Assembly: GCA_021741585.1 (NCBI GenBank) | Contig: JAIOXN010000001.1 | Span: 1,008,235-1,072,234, forward strand | Direction: 5' to 3' | Length of the DNA: 64,000 bases | Origin: Aquiluna sp. | GTDB lineage: Bacteria; Actinomycetota; Actinomycetes; Actinomycetales; Microbacteriaceae | Shown: positions 18,115-27,798 of the stretch, piece after piece | How the letters are laid out: every line of letters begins with the position of its first letter | Numbering within the stretch: position 1 is the first letter of the stretch | Position numbers and translations under genes: made by a program | Notes under the pieces: generated by a model | The model's input: the letters and a program-made list of their open reading frames with translations, nothing else | Database searches by the model: none | What the model was told of the DNA's origin: nothing

Positions 18115-18138
18115 TCTTCAGCAGAATGGCGAGATGAC

Positions 18139-19734
18139 ATGAGTGTCAGCACCAAAGAGAAGAAAACCAAAACAAAAGCCCTAGATGATGGTGGAACACC
18201 ATCTCTTTTGGGCACCGTAATCAAACTAATCCTGCTTGGCATTTTGGCCGCGGGAATGCTGTTTGCAATCATGATCTTGATTGGCAACGGCAGCTATTTC
18301 GTCGCAGGACTTGCGACCTTAGTAACGCTAGTAATTCTTTTTATCTACCTTCGCAGAGGCATGCTGCCGGCGAAGTACATGATCCCTGGATTGATCTTCA
18401 TGATGATCTTCCAGGTTTATGTGGCCGTGTATTCCGGCTACATCGCCTTCACTAACTACGGTGGCGGTCACATTGGTTCAAAATCTGGCGCAATTGAAAT
18501 CATGGCCCTCACCGGTCAGGAGCGAGTACCAGAGTCCCCAGAGCTAACAATCAAAATTTTGCAATCCAGCGACGAGATTGGCATGTTGGCACTTATCACC
18601 CAAGACGATGGAGTCAAGGCTTGGGAGTTTGGAACCAACGATTCGATTTTGAGCCCAGAGAAGGTTTCTGGAACTTTTGAAGAGCCAGTAGTTGATGGCT
18701 ACAAGATTCTGAACTTCTCCGAGGTAGTTGCAAATCAAGATGCCATCACCCAGCTCAAGATTCCTGCCGGAGATGAATATCCTTCGGCGTATGTGCTAAC
18801 CAAAGACGGTTCCTACGCGTATTTCTATCAACCGACACTTGCTTATGATCCGGAAACAGACACCGTGACTCGAGTCACCGACGGCATGGTGTTTACGGAT
18901 AACGCCGATGGTAATTTCCAGAGCGCTACCGGCGAAAAACTCTTCCCGGGTTGGCGAGCAGATGTTGGCTTTGCCAACTTCATCAAGGCCTTCACCGATG
19001 AGCGAATCCGAGGCCCATTCTTGGGCGTCACGCTTTGGACCTTTGCCTTTGCAATTCTTTCGGTGCTCACAACCTTTGCAATGGGTCTTGGTCTGGCACT
19101 TTTGTTCAACGACAAGACTTTCCGAGGAAGAAAGATTTATCGCGTTGCGATGATCTTGCCCTATGCCTTCCCTGGGTTTCTATCCGCCATGATTTGGCGA
19201 TCGATGTTCAATGAAAAATACGGATTCATCAACCAGGTAATTCTTGGTGGAGTTGATATCCCATGGCTCTCAGATGCTTGGCTCGCCAAACTCGCGATCT
19301 TGTTCGTGAACTTCTGGCTTGGATTCCCATACATGTTCTTGATTGTTCTAGGAGCATTGCAGGCGATTCCAGAAGAGCTCATGGAGTCGGCAAAGATCGA
19401 TGGTGCTACTCCTTGGCAGCAGCTTCGATTGATCAAGTTGCCGCTGTTGTTGGTTTCAGTCGCTCCGCTTTTGGTGACTTCCTTTGCCTTCAACTTCAAT
19501 AACTTCACGCTCATATATCTACTGACCGGTGGTGGCCCTAAGAATATCGATGCCGGATTGAATGCCGGTCACACAGATATCTTGATCACGCTGGTTTATA
19601 AGCTCGCGTTCAACGCCGGTGAGGGATCTGACTTTGGTTTGGCAAGCGCCTTCTCAATTCTGATCTTCTTCGTGGTGGGAACAATTTCCTATCTTGGATT
19701 TAGACGCTCGAGGACTTTGGAGGACATGAACTAA
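18139..19734 (+). CDS. malF: Maltodextrin ABC transporter permease, MalF type
   Basis: This 531-residue permease has two or three N-terminal spans (about 20-110), a large extracytoplasmic insert (about 110-290), then five to six spans. The insert matches the P2 loop of enteric MalF, which contacts the binding protein. The cytoplasmic EAA loop reads EELMESAKIDGATPWQQLRL (about residues 412-431) and docks the ATPase. The stop overlaps the malG start by one base (TAATG). No ATPase gene is present in the window, so it probably uses a shared MsiK-like ATPase. Confidence 0.9.
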   Translation: MSVSTKEKKTKTKALDDGGTPSLLGTVIKLILLGILAAGMLFAIMILIGNGSYFVAGLATLVTLVILFIYLRRGMLPAKYMIPGLIFMMIFQVYVAVYSGYIAFTNYGGGHIGSKSGAIEIMALTGQERVPESPELTIKILQSSDEIGMLALITQDDGVKAWEFGTNDSILSPEKVSGTFEEPVVDGYKILNFSEVVANQDAITQLKIPAGDEYPSAYVLTKDGSYAYFYQPTLAYDPETDTVTRVTDGMVFTDNADGNFQSATGEKLFPGWRADVGFANFIKAFTDERIRGPFLGVTLWTFAFAILSVLTTFAMGLGLALLFNDKTFRGRKIYRVAMILPYAFPGFLSAMIWRSMFNEKYGFINQVILGGVDIPWLSDAWLAKLAILFVNFWLGFPYMFLIVLGALQAIPEELMESAKIDGATPWQQLRLIKLPLLLVSVAPLLVTSFAFNFNNFTLIYLLTGGGPKNIDAGLNAGHTDILITLVYKLAFNAGEGSDFGLASAFSILIFFVVGTISYLGFRRSRTLEDMN

Positions 19735-20666
19735 TGGAAAAGGAAATGACCTCAGAAGAGCGCAAGGCATATAACGCTGCGCGCAAAAAGCTTGAAGCTG
19801 AGCGCAAACCAACCATTGGTTTGCAGTTCAAGCGTCACGCTTGGAAGCACATCATCGCGATCGCAGTTGCTATCTACGCGGTCTTCCCGCTGCTTTACAT
19901 ATTCAGCGCATCCCTGAACGAGGGTGGAACCCTCACGGGCTCTAACTCTTTGTTTGCAACCATCGGTATCGGAAACTATGCGGACCTATTTGATAACCCG
20001 CAGAAGCCTTTTGCTAATTGGTTCGTGAACACCTTGATTGTGTCTGGATCCACCGCGATTGGTTCGGTATTTCTTTCCGCACTTGCTGCCTACGCTTTTT
20101 CTCGCATGCGATTCAAGGGGCGCAGAGCGGGTCTTTTGACTCTGATTTTGGTGCAGATGTTTCCACAGCTTTTGGCACTTGTTGCTATCTACGCTTTGCT
20201 TTCGGAAATCGGCCAGGTATTCCCATGGATGGGAACCGGAACCCACCTCGGATTGATCCTGGTTTATCTAGGTGGAGCTCTGGGTGCAAACACCTATCTG
20301 ATGTACGGATTCTTCAACACCATTCCAAAGGAGTTGGACGAGGCCGCCAAGATCGATGGCGCCACTCACACCCAGATCTTCTACGGCATGATTCTGAGAT
20401 TGGCCGCGCCAATCTTGGCGGTTATCGGTTTGCTTTCCTTTATTGGTACTTCAAGCGACTTCTTGTTGGCAAACATCATCTTGATTAAGCCTGAGGATAA
20501 GACGCTGGCGGTTGGTCTTTACTCTTATGTTTCGGACCAGTTCAACCAAGAGTGGACGGTGTTTGCCGCCGGTGCTGTGATTGCTGCGACTCCAATCGTT
20601 GGACTCTTTTTGTATCTACAGCGTTACATTGTGTCGGGTCTTATCGGCGGAGCGGTAAAGGGCTAG
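19734..20666 (+). CDS. malG: Maltodextrin ABC transporter permease, MalG type
   Basis: This 310-residue permease has six spans. A charged cytoplasmic N terminus (MEKEMTSEERKAYNAARKKL) precedes span 1 near residue 40. The EAA loop reads KELDEAAKIDGATHTQIFYG at about residues 198-217. It ends IVSGLIGGAVKG, the usual MalG-like C terminus that enters the ATPase. It pairs with the MalF-like protein to form the channel. The cyclomaltodextrinase-like gene follows 12 bases later. Confidence 0.91.
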   Translation: MEKEMTSEERKAYNAARKKLEAERKPTIGLQFKRHAWKHIIAIAVAIYAVFPLLYIFSASLNEGGTLTGSNSLFATIGIGNYADLFDNPQKPFANWFVNTLIVSGSTAIGSVFLSALAAYAFSRMRFKGRRAGLLTLILVQMFPQLLALVAIYALLSEIGQVFPWMGTGTHLGLILVYLGGALGANTYLMYGFFNTIPKELDEAAKIDGATHTQIFYGMILRLAAPILAVIGLLSFIGTSSDFLLANIILIKPEDKTLAVGLYSYVSDQFNQEWTVFAAGAVIAATPIVGLFLYLQRYIVSGLIGGAVKG

Positions 20667-20678
20667 TAGTTTTTAGAC

Positions 20679-22526
20679 ATGCCTTTATCTCTTGCTCTGA
20701 CACCGCACCACGATGGCTCGGCGCTGTATGTGCCAAATCAGAAGCCACAGCTTTCTGACAAGATCAAATTGCGCATTCGGGTGCACACATCTTTGGGCAA
20801 GATCTCTCAGATTCTGATTCGCCAGAGTGACTCAGGGGAAGGCTTTCTAACCCCGAACCTCAAAAAGCTCTACACCCGCCACGGCTGGGATTGGTATGAG
20901 GGCACCATCACCATGTTCAATCCTGAGGTGCACTACCGCTTCTATATCGAGCTTTTGAACAAAGAAAGTTTCTGGCTCAACGGCAAGGGCCTCCACGAGC
21001 TAGATCAGCCAGATCGTGATGACTTTAGGATCAATACCTATAACAAGGTTCCTAAGTGGGCAACCGGTTCGGTGCTATACCAAGTCTTCCCAGACCGCTT
21101 TGCAAAAAGCAGCGAGGCTCAGAATCGAAAGCTTCCAGATTGGGCAATCCCAAAAGCCTGGGGCGATGACGTCATTGGCAAGGGCCACGGCACCGCAGAG
21201 CAGATCTTTGGTGGCGATCTAAAGGGCATTGAGGAACACCTAGATCACCTCAAAAAACTTGGTGCCACGATTTTGTACTTGACACCGTTTTTCCCGGCTG
21301 GTTCAAACCATCGCTATGACGCATCAAGCTTTGACTTGGTTGATCCACTATTGGGTGGCAATAAGGCCATGAGCTCCCTTGTGAAAAAGGCTCATGAAAT
21401 GGGTCTAAAGGTGATGGGCGATCTGACCGCTAATCACTCTGGAGACAGGCATGAGTGGTTTGTTTCTGCGTATAGAAATCCAAAGGCCCCAGAATCTGAG
21501 TTCTATTACTTCTCCGATGGAAATAGGCAATACGACAGCTGGTGGGGCGTTGCATCGCTTCCAAAATTCAACTGGAAGTCAGAAGAATTGCGTAAGCGGT
21601 TTATCGATGGCAAGACTTCAGTGGTTGCAAAGTGGCTCAAGGCCCCATACAAGCTGGACGGCTGGCGCATCGATGTTGCGAATATGACTGGCTGGATTCG
21701 CGGGGATGACTATAACCGTGAGGTTGCCACCACCATCCGCAAGACCATGGACAGCATCTCCGAGGACACCTTCCTGATTGGTGAGTTCACTTCGGATGCT
21801 GCAAACCACGTCGAGGGTGACACCTACCAATCCACCATGACTTATGCAAACTTCACCAAGCCAACCTGGCGCTGGCTTTGGAATCCAAAGGATGAGCGCG
21901 AAGAGGGTCAGGTTGGGGTTGGCCGCAAAGGCATCACCTCCAAGCAATACATGGAGCTTCACAACTCATTTGCAGGGACTTTCCCTTGGCACCTAAGAAT
22001 GCACAACCTAAACGCTTTGGATACTCACGACACCGGGAGATTCAAGTCCTTCACCATCCCGGGTGCCCAAAGAGTTGCCGCTGGGCTGCAGTTCACTTTC
22101 CCCGGCATTCCAATGATTTTTGCCGGCGATGAATTTGGACTTGACGGCTCAAACGGAGAGAACTCAAGGACCCCAATCCCTTGGAATAACGAGCGCGAAA
22201 ACGATCCAACCATGATCGAGACCTATGCCGCTCTCTCTGCGATCCGCAAGAAGCACAAGGCCTTGGTTGAGGGCTCAATGCGCTGGCTTTATGCCTCGAA
22301 TGAGGCGATGGCTTTTGTCCGGGAATCCAAGACCGAGTCGATTTTGGTTATTGCTTCTCGAGGCAAAGATCGCAAGATCGAGTTTGAGCGCGATGCGCTT
22401 AGTGGCAGCGAGCAAGCCGAGAATCTATTTGGCAATGGAACCTTGCGAGTTGTGGGTCAAAAGATTCGCTATGAGGCGGTTGCGCTAGATCTTCAAATTT
22501 GGCGTTTGCCTAGCGCCCATCGCTAG
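20679..22526 (+). CDS. GH13 cyclomaltodextrinase/neopullulanase-like glycosidase
   Basis: This 615-residue enzyme has an N-terminal beta-sandwich of about 125 residues (ending DDFRINTYNKVPKWATG), the feature of cyclomaltodextrinases and maltogenic amylases. The barrel follows (SVLYQVFPDRFAKS). Catalytic residues are Asp332 in WRIDVANM, Glu369 in LIGEFTS and Asp451 in LDTHDTGRF. It lacks a signal peptide, so it acts in the cytoplasm on imported maltodextrins, giving maltose or glucose for the alpha-glucosidases. It lies in the mal operon 12 bases after malG. Product specificity is an inference. Confidence 0.88.
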   Translation: MPLSLALTPHHDGSALYVPNQKPQLSDKIKLRIRVHTSLGKISQILIRQSDSGEGFLTPNLKKLYTRHGWDWYEGTITMFNPEVHYRFYIELLNKESFWLNGKGLHELDQPDRDDFRINTYNKVPKWATGSVLYQVFPDRFAKSSEAQNRKLPDWAIPKAWGDDVIGKGHGTAEQIFGGDLKGIEEHLDHLKKLGATILYLTPFFPAGSNHRYDASSFDLVDPLLGGNKAMSSLVKKAHEMGLKVMGDLTANHSGDRHEWFVSAYRNPKAPESEFYYFSDGNRQYDSWWGVASLPKFNWKSEELRKRFIDGKTSVVAKWLKAPYKLDGWRIDVANMTGWIRGDDYNREVATTIRKTMDSISEDTFLIGEFTSDAANHVEGDTYQSTMTYANFTKPTWRWLWNPKDEREEGQVGVGRKGITSKQYMELHNSFAGTFPWHLRMHNLNALDTHDTGRFKSFTIPGAQRVAAGLQFTFPGIPMIFAGDEFGLDGSNGENSRTPIPWNNERENDPTMIETYAALSAIRKKHKALVEGSMRWLYASNEAMAFVRESKTESILVIASRGKDRKIEFERDALSGSEQAENLFGNGTLRVVGQKIRYEAVALDLQIWRLPSAHR

Positions 22527-22559
22527 TGCTAATCTTTCTCGGTTGCCTTTTTGGCAAAT

Positions 22560-22631
<72 letters not shown>

Positions 22632-22662
22632 CGTTCGACAGTGAGTTTTCGCTGCAGTTCGA

Positions 22663-22739
22663 GGCTGAGTAGCTCAGTTGGTTAGAGCGCACGACTCATA
22701 ATCGTGAGGTCGCGGGATCGTGCCCCGCCTCAGCTACCA
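22663..22739 (+). tRNA. tRNA-Met (CAT), elongator
   Basis: Acceptor GGCTGAG pairs with CTCAGCT (first pair G-T), the discriminator is A22736, and CCA is encoded at 22737-22739. The anticodon stem ACGA/TCGT encloses CTCATAA with anticodon CAT. The T-loop reads ATCGTGC instead of the usual TTC start, a form I recall from other actinobacterial Met tRNAs. The lack of a first-pair mismatch of the initiator type supports the elongator; a tRNA-Ile2 modified at C34 is less likely. Confidence 0.9.
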
Positions 22740-22793
22740 ATAAATGTCAGACCCATCCGACACATAATTTTTCTTCTTCGGTAACCTTGAGCC

Positions 22794-23231
22794 ATGGTGA
22801 ATCCAGAAATCCAAGGCAAGCGCTATCCGCGCACCGCCCCCTATGTTGTTGGCCGCGAAAAGGTGCGGGAATTCGCAAAGGCTGTTTTTGCAGCCAAAGA
22901 ATCCCAGGACCTTTCTCATGCCAAATCCCTTGGTCACAGTGATCTTGTTGTTCCACCAACCTTCCCTGTGGTGATTCAGGAGCAGAGCTTGGCTCTTGTG
23001 CTTTCTGACCCACAAGCTCAGATTGATTTTTCGAGAGTGGTACATGGCGAGCAGAAGTTTGTTTACCAGCGGCCGATCGTTGCAGGGGATGAGCTCACCA
23101 GCGAACTTACTGTTGCCTCGGTCAAATCCCTTGGGGGCAACCACATGGCCACCTTTGAAACAGAAATCTTTGACACCAAAGATTCGCTGGTCTGCACCGC
23201 TATTTCGACTCTTGTAGTTAGGGGAGAGTAA
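22794..23231 (+). CDS. hadA: MaoC-type dehydratase, N-terminal-domain subunit (HadA-like)
   Basis: This 145-residue protein is of the FAS1-like dehydratase/UPF0336 group: NPEIQGKRYPRTAPYVVGRE then REFAKAVFA and the GDELTSELTVASVKSLGGNH block. In mycobacteria HadA forms a heterodimer with HadB as a (3R)-hydroxyacyl-ACP dehydratase. The order hadA-hadB-murB is conserved in actinobacteria. The ATG is close to tRNA-Met and has no obvious ribosome site, so translation may be leaderless. Microbacteriaceae do not make mycolic acids, so the substrate here is probably a shorter acyl chain. Confidence 0.8.
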   Translation: MVNPEIQGKRYPRTAPYVVGREKVREFAKAVFAAKESQDLSHAKSLGHSDLVVPPTFPVVIQEQSLALVLSDPQAQIDFSRVVHGEQKFVYQRPIVAGDELTSELTVASVKSLGGNHMATFETEIFDTKDSLVCTAISTLVVRGE

Positions 23232-23647
23232 TGCCTAATTTCCAAGAACTATCAGTTGGTCAGGTTGTCGCAGAGCAAAGCTTTGAAGTTTCCAGAGACT
23301 CGCTGGTTCGTTATGCGGGAGCATCCGGAGACTTCAACCCAATCCACTACCGCGAGGACTTTGCTCAGAGTGTGGGCCTCCCAGGTGTCATTGCCCACGG
23401 CATGCTGACAATGGGTTTGTCTATTCAGCCGGTTGTCAGTTGGATTGGCGATGCCGCCAAGATTCTCGACTACGGGGTTAGATTCACCAAGCCGGTTCCA
23501 GTATCAGGATCTGGTTCGACAACTCTCAAAGTGGTTGCCACCATCGGCGCTTTGGATGAAGAATCGCAGCGAGCAAGAGTGGATCTAACAACCAGTTATG
23601 AAGAGACTACTGTTTTGGGCAAGGCCCAAGCTTGGGTCCAGCTTTGA
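23231..23647 (+). CDS. hadB: MaoC-type dehydratase (HadB-like)
   Basis: This 138-residue hot-dog-fold protein has the MaoC hydratase signature YAGASGDFNPIHYREDFA (Asp and His catalytic) near residues 28-47, followed by GVIAHGMLTMG. It is the catalytic partner of the HadA-like subunit and dehydrates (3R)-hydroxyacyl thioesters. The start overlaps the hadA stop by one base (TAATG). Its stop overlaps the probable murB start. Confidence 0.87.
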   Translation: MPNFQELSVGQVVAEQSFEVSRDSLVRYAGASGDFNPIHYREDFAQSVGLPGVIAHGMLTMGLSIQPVVSWIGDAAKILDYGVRFTKPVPVSGSGSTTLKVVATIGALDEESQRARVDLTTSYEETTVLGKAQAWVQL

Positions 23648-24672
23648 GCATTCCGGCGCTCGCAAGTCTCACCACCATGCAAGTCGGCGGTGTCCCAAAA
23701 AGCATCACAAAGTGCGAGAGCACAAATGATCTTTACGAAGCGGCCAAGGCTGCCTGGTTATCTGACGAGCCGTTCCAAATCTTGGGTGGCGGCTCAAACA
23801 CCGTTTTCGCGGACGAGGTCGCGCATCTAAACATCATTCTGGTTGCAAACCTTGGAAAAGAAATAGTTTTCGAAGATGACCAAAAGGCCATCGTCCGGGT
23901 TCAGTCAGGCGAATCCTGGGATGAGCTAGTGGCTTGGGCGGTCGAGCATAACCTCGCCGGCATCGAGGCGATGAGCGGTATCCCTGGCAGTGTTGGTGCT
24001 ACGCCTGTTCAAAACGTTGGTGGTTACGGCCAAGAGGTCTCTCAGGTGATCACCCAAATCGAATTCTTGGACGCATCCACCCACGAGGTTGAAATCAAGC
24101 CTGCAAGCTTCTTCAAATTCTCCTACCGCGACAGCGCTCTCAAGCACGACCTCAAAGGCGTGATTGGTTGGGTGGAGTTTGAGCTTCAGAAACTTGGCGG
24201 ACTCTCTGTCCCGATGGCATCGGGACAGATCACCAATCATGTTGGTGCCGAATATGGTTCTGCGTTGCCGCTGAAGGTGGTTCGTGACACCGTCATCGAG
24301 TTGCGAAGCTCAAAGGGCATGGTCGTCAGGCTAGATGATCCAGACTCTGTGAGCTGCGGAAGTTTCTTTACAAACCCAGTGGTTAGTTTTTCCAAGAGCC
24401 TTGAATTTCCAGATGAGATGCAAAAGTGGGAAATGGAATCCGGAGACGTAAAACTTTCTGCAGGATGGCTGATTGAAAATGCCGGAATCCCAAAAGGTTA
24501 TTCGATTCCTGGCTCCAAGGCTGCAATTTCAAATAAGCACGCCTTGGCAATTACAAACCGTGGCGGAGCAAAGGCCGAAGAGATAGTCCAGCTTGCCGTG
24601 CTGATTCAAGAAAGAGTCGCGGCACGTTGGGGCATAAACCTTATTCCCGAGCCAAACCTGATTGGTTTTTAG
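23644..24672 (+). CDS. murB: UDP-N-acetylmuramate dehydrogenase
   Basis: I choose the TTG at 23644 (342 residues), which overlaps the hadB stop by four bases; the frame also has a TTG at 23632. MurB reduces UDP-GlcNAc-enolpyruvate to UDP-MurNAc with NADPH and FAD. Visible motifs are the FAD-binding [32 protein letters not shown], the catalytic-serine block CGSFFTNP, and the C-terminal [10 protein letters not shown] then [16 protein letters not shown]. It ends with a 4-base overlap with the convergent aminotransferase. Confidence 0.93.
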   Translation: MSIPALASLTTMQVGGVPKSITKCESTNDLYEAAKAAWLSDEPFQILGGGSNTVFADEVAHLNIILVANLGKEIVFEDDQKAIVRVQSGESWDELVAWAVEHNLAGIEAMSGIPGSVGATPVQNVGGYGQEVSQVITQIEFLDASTHEVEIKPASFFKFSYRDSALKHDLKGVIGWVEFELQKLGGLSVPMASGQITNHVGAEYGSALPLKVVRDTVIELRSSKGMVVRLDDPDSVSCGSFFTNPVVSFSKSLEFPDEMQKWEMESGDVKLSAGWLIENAGIPKGYSIPGSKAAISNKHALAITNRGGAKAEEIVQLAVLIQERVAARWGINLIPEPNLIGF

Positions 24673-25868
24673 CTAAAGAGCTTCTGCAATCTTTGGATTC
24701 CCTCGAGCAACTGCGCGTCACCAAGTGCGTAGCTCAAGCGAACATATCCGCTTGGACCAAACGCTTCTCCTGGAACCATTGCAACCTCTGCTGCATCCAA
24801 GGCGTAGTCACAAAGTTCAAGTGAGCTGTTTAGAGTCACTCCATTCCAGCTCTTCCCCAATAGGCCGCTGACGTCTGAGTAGACGTAGAACGCACCCTTT
24901 GGGGTTGGGGTGACCATACCGGAGATTTTGTTTAGCTCTGAAACCGCAATCTTTCTTCTTCTGTCAAAAGCCTGAAGCATTTCTTGGATTGGTGCTTGAT
25001 CTCCGGTTAGTGCTGCAATTCCAGCGCGCTGCGAAATGTTGGAAACGTTCGATGAGAGGTGAGACTGCAGGTTTCCTGCAGCCTTGGCTGCATCGAGCGG
25101 AGCGACCATCCAGCCAAGTCTCCAACCAGTCATGGCATAGGTCTTGGCAACTCCGTTCACCATGATGGTGCGGTCTGCAAGCTCGGGAACCAGCTCGGTG
25201 ATCGAATGCGCAACCATGCCGTCATAGGTCAGGTTCTGGTAAATCTCGTCTGCCACGACCCATAGGTTTGGCTTTGAGGCCACCCATTCACCGATCGCAG
25301 TTAGTTCTTCCTTGGTGTAGACAGAGCCGGTCGGGTTGGATGGCGAGCACATCAAGAGTGCTTTGGTCTTTGGTGTGTATGCAGCCTCTAGCTGTGCCAC
25401 GGTGACTTTATAGTCCTGGTCGCTACCTGCAAAAACATCTACTTGCTTGCCGCCGGCAAGCTTGATTGCCTCAGGATAGGTGGTCCAGTATGGAGCAGGG
25501 ACCAAGACCTCATCTTGTGGGTCCAGGATCACGGCAAAAGCTTGATAAACCGCCTGCTTGCCACCGTTTGTGACGATTACTTGAGCTGCAGAAACCTCAG
25601 TGCCCGAGTCTTTCTTGGTCTTCTCGACAATGGCTTCTTTAAGCTCAGGAAGACCAGCAGCTGGTGTGTATCGGTGATTTTTGGGGTCTCTTGCTGCCAC
25701 AACAGCCGCCTCAACAATGTGTGCTGGGGTCGGAAAATCTGGCTCTCCGGCAGCGTAGGAAATGACATCTTTGCCTTCAGCTTTCAGGGCCTTAGCTTTG
25801 GCATCAACCTTCAGGGTGGCAGATTCGGCAATCGCAGCAATACGCTTAGAGATACGGGTTTCAGACAT
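24669..25868 (-). CDS. PLP-dependent aspartate-type aminotransferase
   Basis: The ATG at 25868 gives 399 residues starting [20 protein letters not shown], the usual N terminus of class I aminotransferases; a longer frame to 25916 adds nothing conserved. Motifs are [18 protein letters not shown], the [17 protein letters not shown] block (Asn contacting PLP), [14 protein letters not shown], the lysine block [16 protein letters not shown] and a terminal RLSYA with the substrate-binding Arg. It moves amino groups between aspartate (or alanine) and 2-oxoglutarate. In actinobacteria this gene commonly sits next to tRNA-Trp-secE, as here. Confidence 0.92.
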   Translation of the reverse strand: MSETRISKRIAAIAESATLKVDAKAKALKAEGKDVISYAAGEPDFPTPAHIVEAAVVAARDPKNHRYTPAAGLPELKEAIVEKTKKDSGTEVSAAQVIVTNGGKQAVYQAFAVILDPQDEVLVPAPYWTTYPEAIKLAGGKQVDVFAGSDQDYKVTVAQLEAAYTPKTKALLMCSPSNPTGSVYTKEELTAIGEWVASKPNLWVVADEIYQNLTYDGMVAHSITELVPELADRTIMVNGVAKTYAMTGWRLGWMVAPLDAAKAAGNLQSHLSSNVSNISQRAGIAALTGDQAPIQEMLQAFDRRRKIAVSELNKISGMVTPTPKGAFYVYSDVSGLLGKSWNGVTLNSSLELCDYALDAAEVAMVPGEAFGPSGYVRLSYALGDAQLLEGIQRLQKLFS

Positions 25869-26081
25869 ATCCACAAGGATACTTTGAGAAAGTGCTCTCA
25901 AGCGCAAATCTGGCATTGCACTATTGGGTTTAAGCCCCTAAACTCTATGGAGTTGACATCTGCCGAAAACTAATCTGTCGAAAAATCAAACTTTTAGATT
26001 CAATCTAGAAGTCTGCCTTTCTCAGGTGGCCCTTGAAACCAAGCCTCGGGCCCGTTGGCGGTTGATGGCGATGGCAACAAT

Positions 26082-26154
26082 AGGGCGGTAGTTCAATTGG
26101 TAGAGCATCGGTCTCCAAAACCGAAAGTTGCAGGTTCGAGTCCTGTCCGCCCTG
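26082..26154 (+). tRNA. tRNA-Trp (CCA)
   Basis: This is a 73-base cloverleaf. AGGGCGG pairs with CCGCCCT and the discriminator is G. The anticodon stem CGGT/ACCG encloses CTCCAAA with anticodon CCA. The T-arm has GGTTCGAGTCC. It lies 20 bases before secE, the standard actinobacterial arrangement. Confidence 0.95.
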
Positions 26155-26174
26155 CGATAAACAGAAGGAACAAA

Positions 26175-26438
26175 ATGGCAGAAGAGATTCAGAAAGCCTC
26201 TGAGGACCTTGTCGAGTCAGCAAAAGCTGAAAAGGCAAAGGCCAAGGGCCCAATAGGTCGCGCTTCGTTGTTTTTGCGCCAGGTGGTGCAGGAGCTAGGG
26301 AAGGTCACTCGACCTACCCGCAAGGAGCTAATCAACTACACAGGCGTTGTGCTTGGGTTCGTTGCCGTTGTCATGGTGATCATCTCCGGTCTGGACTGGC
26401 TGTTCCTAAATGTCGTCACTTTCGTATTTGCAGGATAA
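26175..26438 (+). CDS. secE: Preprotein translocase subunit SecE
   Basis: The ATG at 26175 follows GAAGGA and gives 87 residues; the longer open frame from 26055 would translate through tRNA-Trp. A charged N-terminal half (EEIQKASEDLVESAKAEKAK) leads into FLRQVVQELGKVTRPTRKEL, the conserved amphipathic helix, and one membrane span (VVLGFVAVVMVIISGLDWLF). SecE clamps SecY in the protein-export channel. nusG follows 10 bases later. Confidence 0.94.
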   Translation: MAEEIQKASEDLVESAKAEKAKAKGPIGRASLFLRQVVQELGKVTRPTRKELINYTGVVLGFVAVVMVIISGLDWLFLNVVTFVFAG

Positions 26439-26448
26439 AGAGGATTAA

Positions 26449-27270
26449 TTGTCTGATCTAAATTTCAGTGATGTAACTGAAGAGAATGAGCCAATCGCTC
26501 TGGCGGAACTAACCCCAGACGAGAACGTTGACCTAGACGCTGCAGATCTAGAGGCAGCAGAGTCTGAAGCCGAGCACGAGATGGACGGCTTCCACATCGA
26601 AGAGATTCCAACCGAGGCAGCAGCAGAGCCTGAGGTTGTCGAAGAAGACCCTTACGCAAAATTCCGTCTTGAGCTTCGCCAGCAGCCAGGCAAGTGGTAC
26701 GTAATCCACTCCTACGCAGGATACGAGCGTCGCGTCAAGCAGAACATTGAAACCCGCGCAGCTGCATTGCCAGGTGGCGATGACATTCTGCAGATCGAGG
26801 TTCCAATGGAAGAAACCATTGAGATCAGAAACGGTCAGCGCAAGCTGGTTTCCAAGGTACGCATCCCGGGATATGTTCTAATCCGCATGGAGATGAACGA
26901 GGAGAGCTGGTCTCTGGTTCGCCACACCCCAGCCGTCACCGGTTTTGTCGGAAACTCTCAGCACCCAACCCCACTTCGTCCAAACGAAGCTTTTGAAATG
27001 CTCAAGCCATTGTTCACCCCTGAGGAGACCGAAGAGGTCAAGAACGCCAAGGCTTCAATTGGCGGCAAAGCCAAGGGCAAGTCAATTCCTGTCAAGATCG
27101 ACTTCTCGGTTGGCGAGAGCATCATGATCAAGGACGGCTCATTCGCCGGACTTCCGGGCACAATTTCGGAGATCAAGCCAGAGTCTGGCAAGGTCACCGT
27201 TCTAGTTTCACTATTCGAGCGCGAGACCCCAGTCGAATTGTCATTCGACCAGGTCGGACCGCTGAACTAA
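26449..27270 (+). CDS. nusG: Transcription antitermination protein NusG
   Basis: This 273-residue protein starts at TTG after AAAGAGGATTAA. An acidic extension of about 75 residues, common in actinobacteria, precedes the NGN domain (KWYVIHSYAGYERRVKQNIE), which contains RKLVSKVRIPGYVLIRMEMN. The KOW domain follows (VGESIMIKDGSFAGLPGTIS). NusG binds RNA polymerase and links it to Rho and the leading ribosome. Confidence 0.95.
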   Translation: MSDLNFSDVTEENEPIALAELTPDENVDLDAADLEAAESEAEHEMDGFHIEEIPTEAAAEPEVVEEDPYAKFRLELRQQPGKWYVIHSYAGYERRVKQNIETRAAALPGGDDILQIEVPMEETIEIRNGQRKLVSKVRIPGYVLIRMEMNEESWSLVRHTPAVTGFVGNSQHPTPLRPNEAFEMLKPLFTPEETEEVKNAKASIGGKAKGKSIPVKIDFSVGESIMIKDGSFAGLPGTISEIKPESGKVTVLVSLFERETPVELSFDQVGPLN

Positions 27271-27289
27271 CCAATAAGAAAGAAAAGAA

Positions 27290-27721
27290 ATGGCACCCAA
27301 GAAGAAAGTCACCGGTCTGATCAAGCTTCAGATCCAGGCTGGCGCTGCTAACCCAGCACCACCTATCGGACCTGCTCTAGGTCAGCACGGTGTAAACATC
27401 ATGGAGTTCTGTACTGCGTACAACAACGCCACCGCTGACCAGCGCGGCAATGTTATTCCGGTAGAGATCACCGTCTATGAAGACCGTAGCTTCACGTTCA
27501 TTCTGAAGACCCCACCAGCAGCCGAGCTAATCAAGAAGGCAGCTGGAGTTGCGAAAGGCTCTGGAACCCCTCACACCGTGAAGGTTGCAAAGCTATCTCG
27601 TGACCAGGTTCTGAAGATTGCAGAAACCAAGATGCAGGATCTAAACGCAAACGACCTAGAGGCCGCTGCAAAGATCATTGCTGGAACTGCTCGCTCCATG
27701 GGCATTACCACCGAACTATAA
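27290..27721 (+). CDS. rplK: 50S ribosomal protein L11
   Basis: This 143-residue protein has the full L11 pattern: [20 protein letters not shown] near the start, [19 protein letters not shown], and the C-terminal RNA-binding domain ending [18 protein letters not shown]11 binds the GTPase-associated region of 23S r[16 protein letters not shown] precedes the ATG. It lies 19 bases after nusG. Confidence 0.97.
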   Translation: MAPKKKVTGLIKLQIQAGAANPAPPIGPALGQHGVNIMEFCTAYNNATADQRGNVIPVEITVYEDRSFTFILKTPPAAELIKKAAGVAKGSGTPHTVKVAKLSRDQVLKIAETKMQDLNANDLEAAAKIIAGTARSMGITTEL

Positions 27722-27738
27722 ATAAAAACCAATAAGTC

Positions 27739-27771
27739 GTGGGATGGGTCGCGCTGACCCAAGACAACCAC
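27739..27771 (+). promoter_or_regulatory. Stem-loop between rplK and rplA
   Basis: Outer arms GTGG/CCAC (27739-27742 and 27768-27771) enclose an inner stem GGGTC/GACCC (27746-27750 and 27756-27760). Its place in the L11-L1 leader suggests an L1-binding regulatory structure that mimics the 23S site, but I did not match it to a defined family. Confidence 0.45.
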
Positions 27772-27798
27772 AACTGTGACCAATAAAGGAAAAACAGC

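Noticed and set aside
25953..25976. Promoter for tRNA-Trp-secE at TTGACA (25953-25958)
   Set aside because: The -35 match is perfect, but the best -10-like TAATCT lies only 12 bases away, so spacing does not fit.
26055..26174. N-terminal extension of SecE
   Set aside because: It covers tRNA-Trp, and the GAAGGA-preceded ATG at 26175 gives the normal SecE length.
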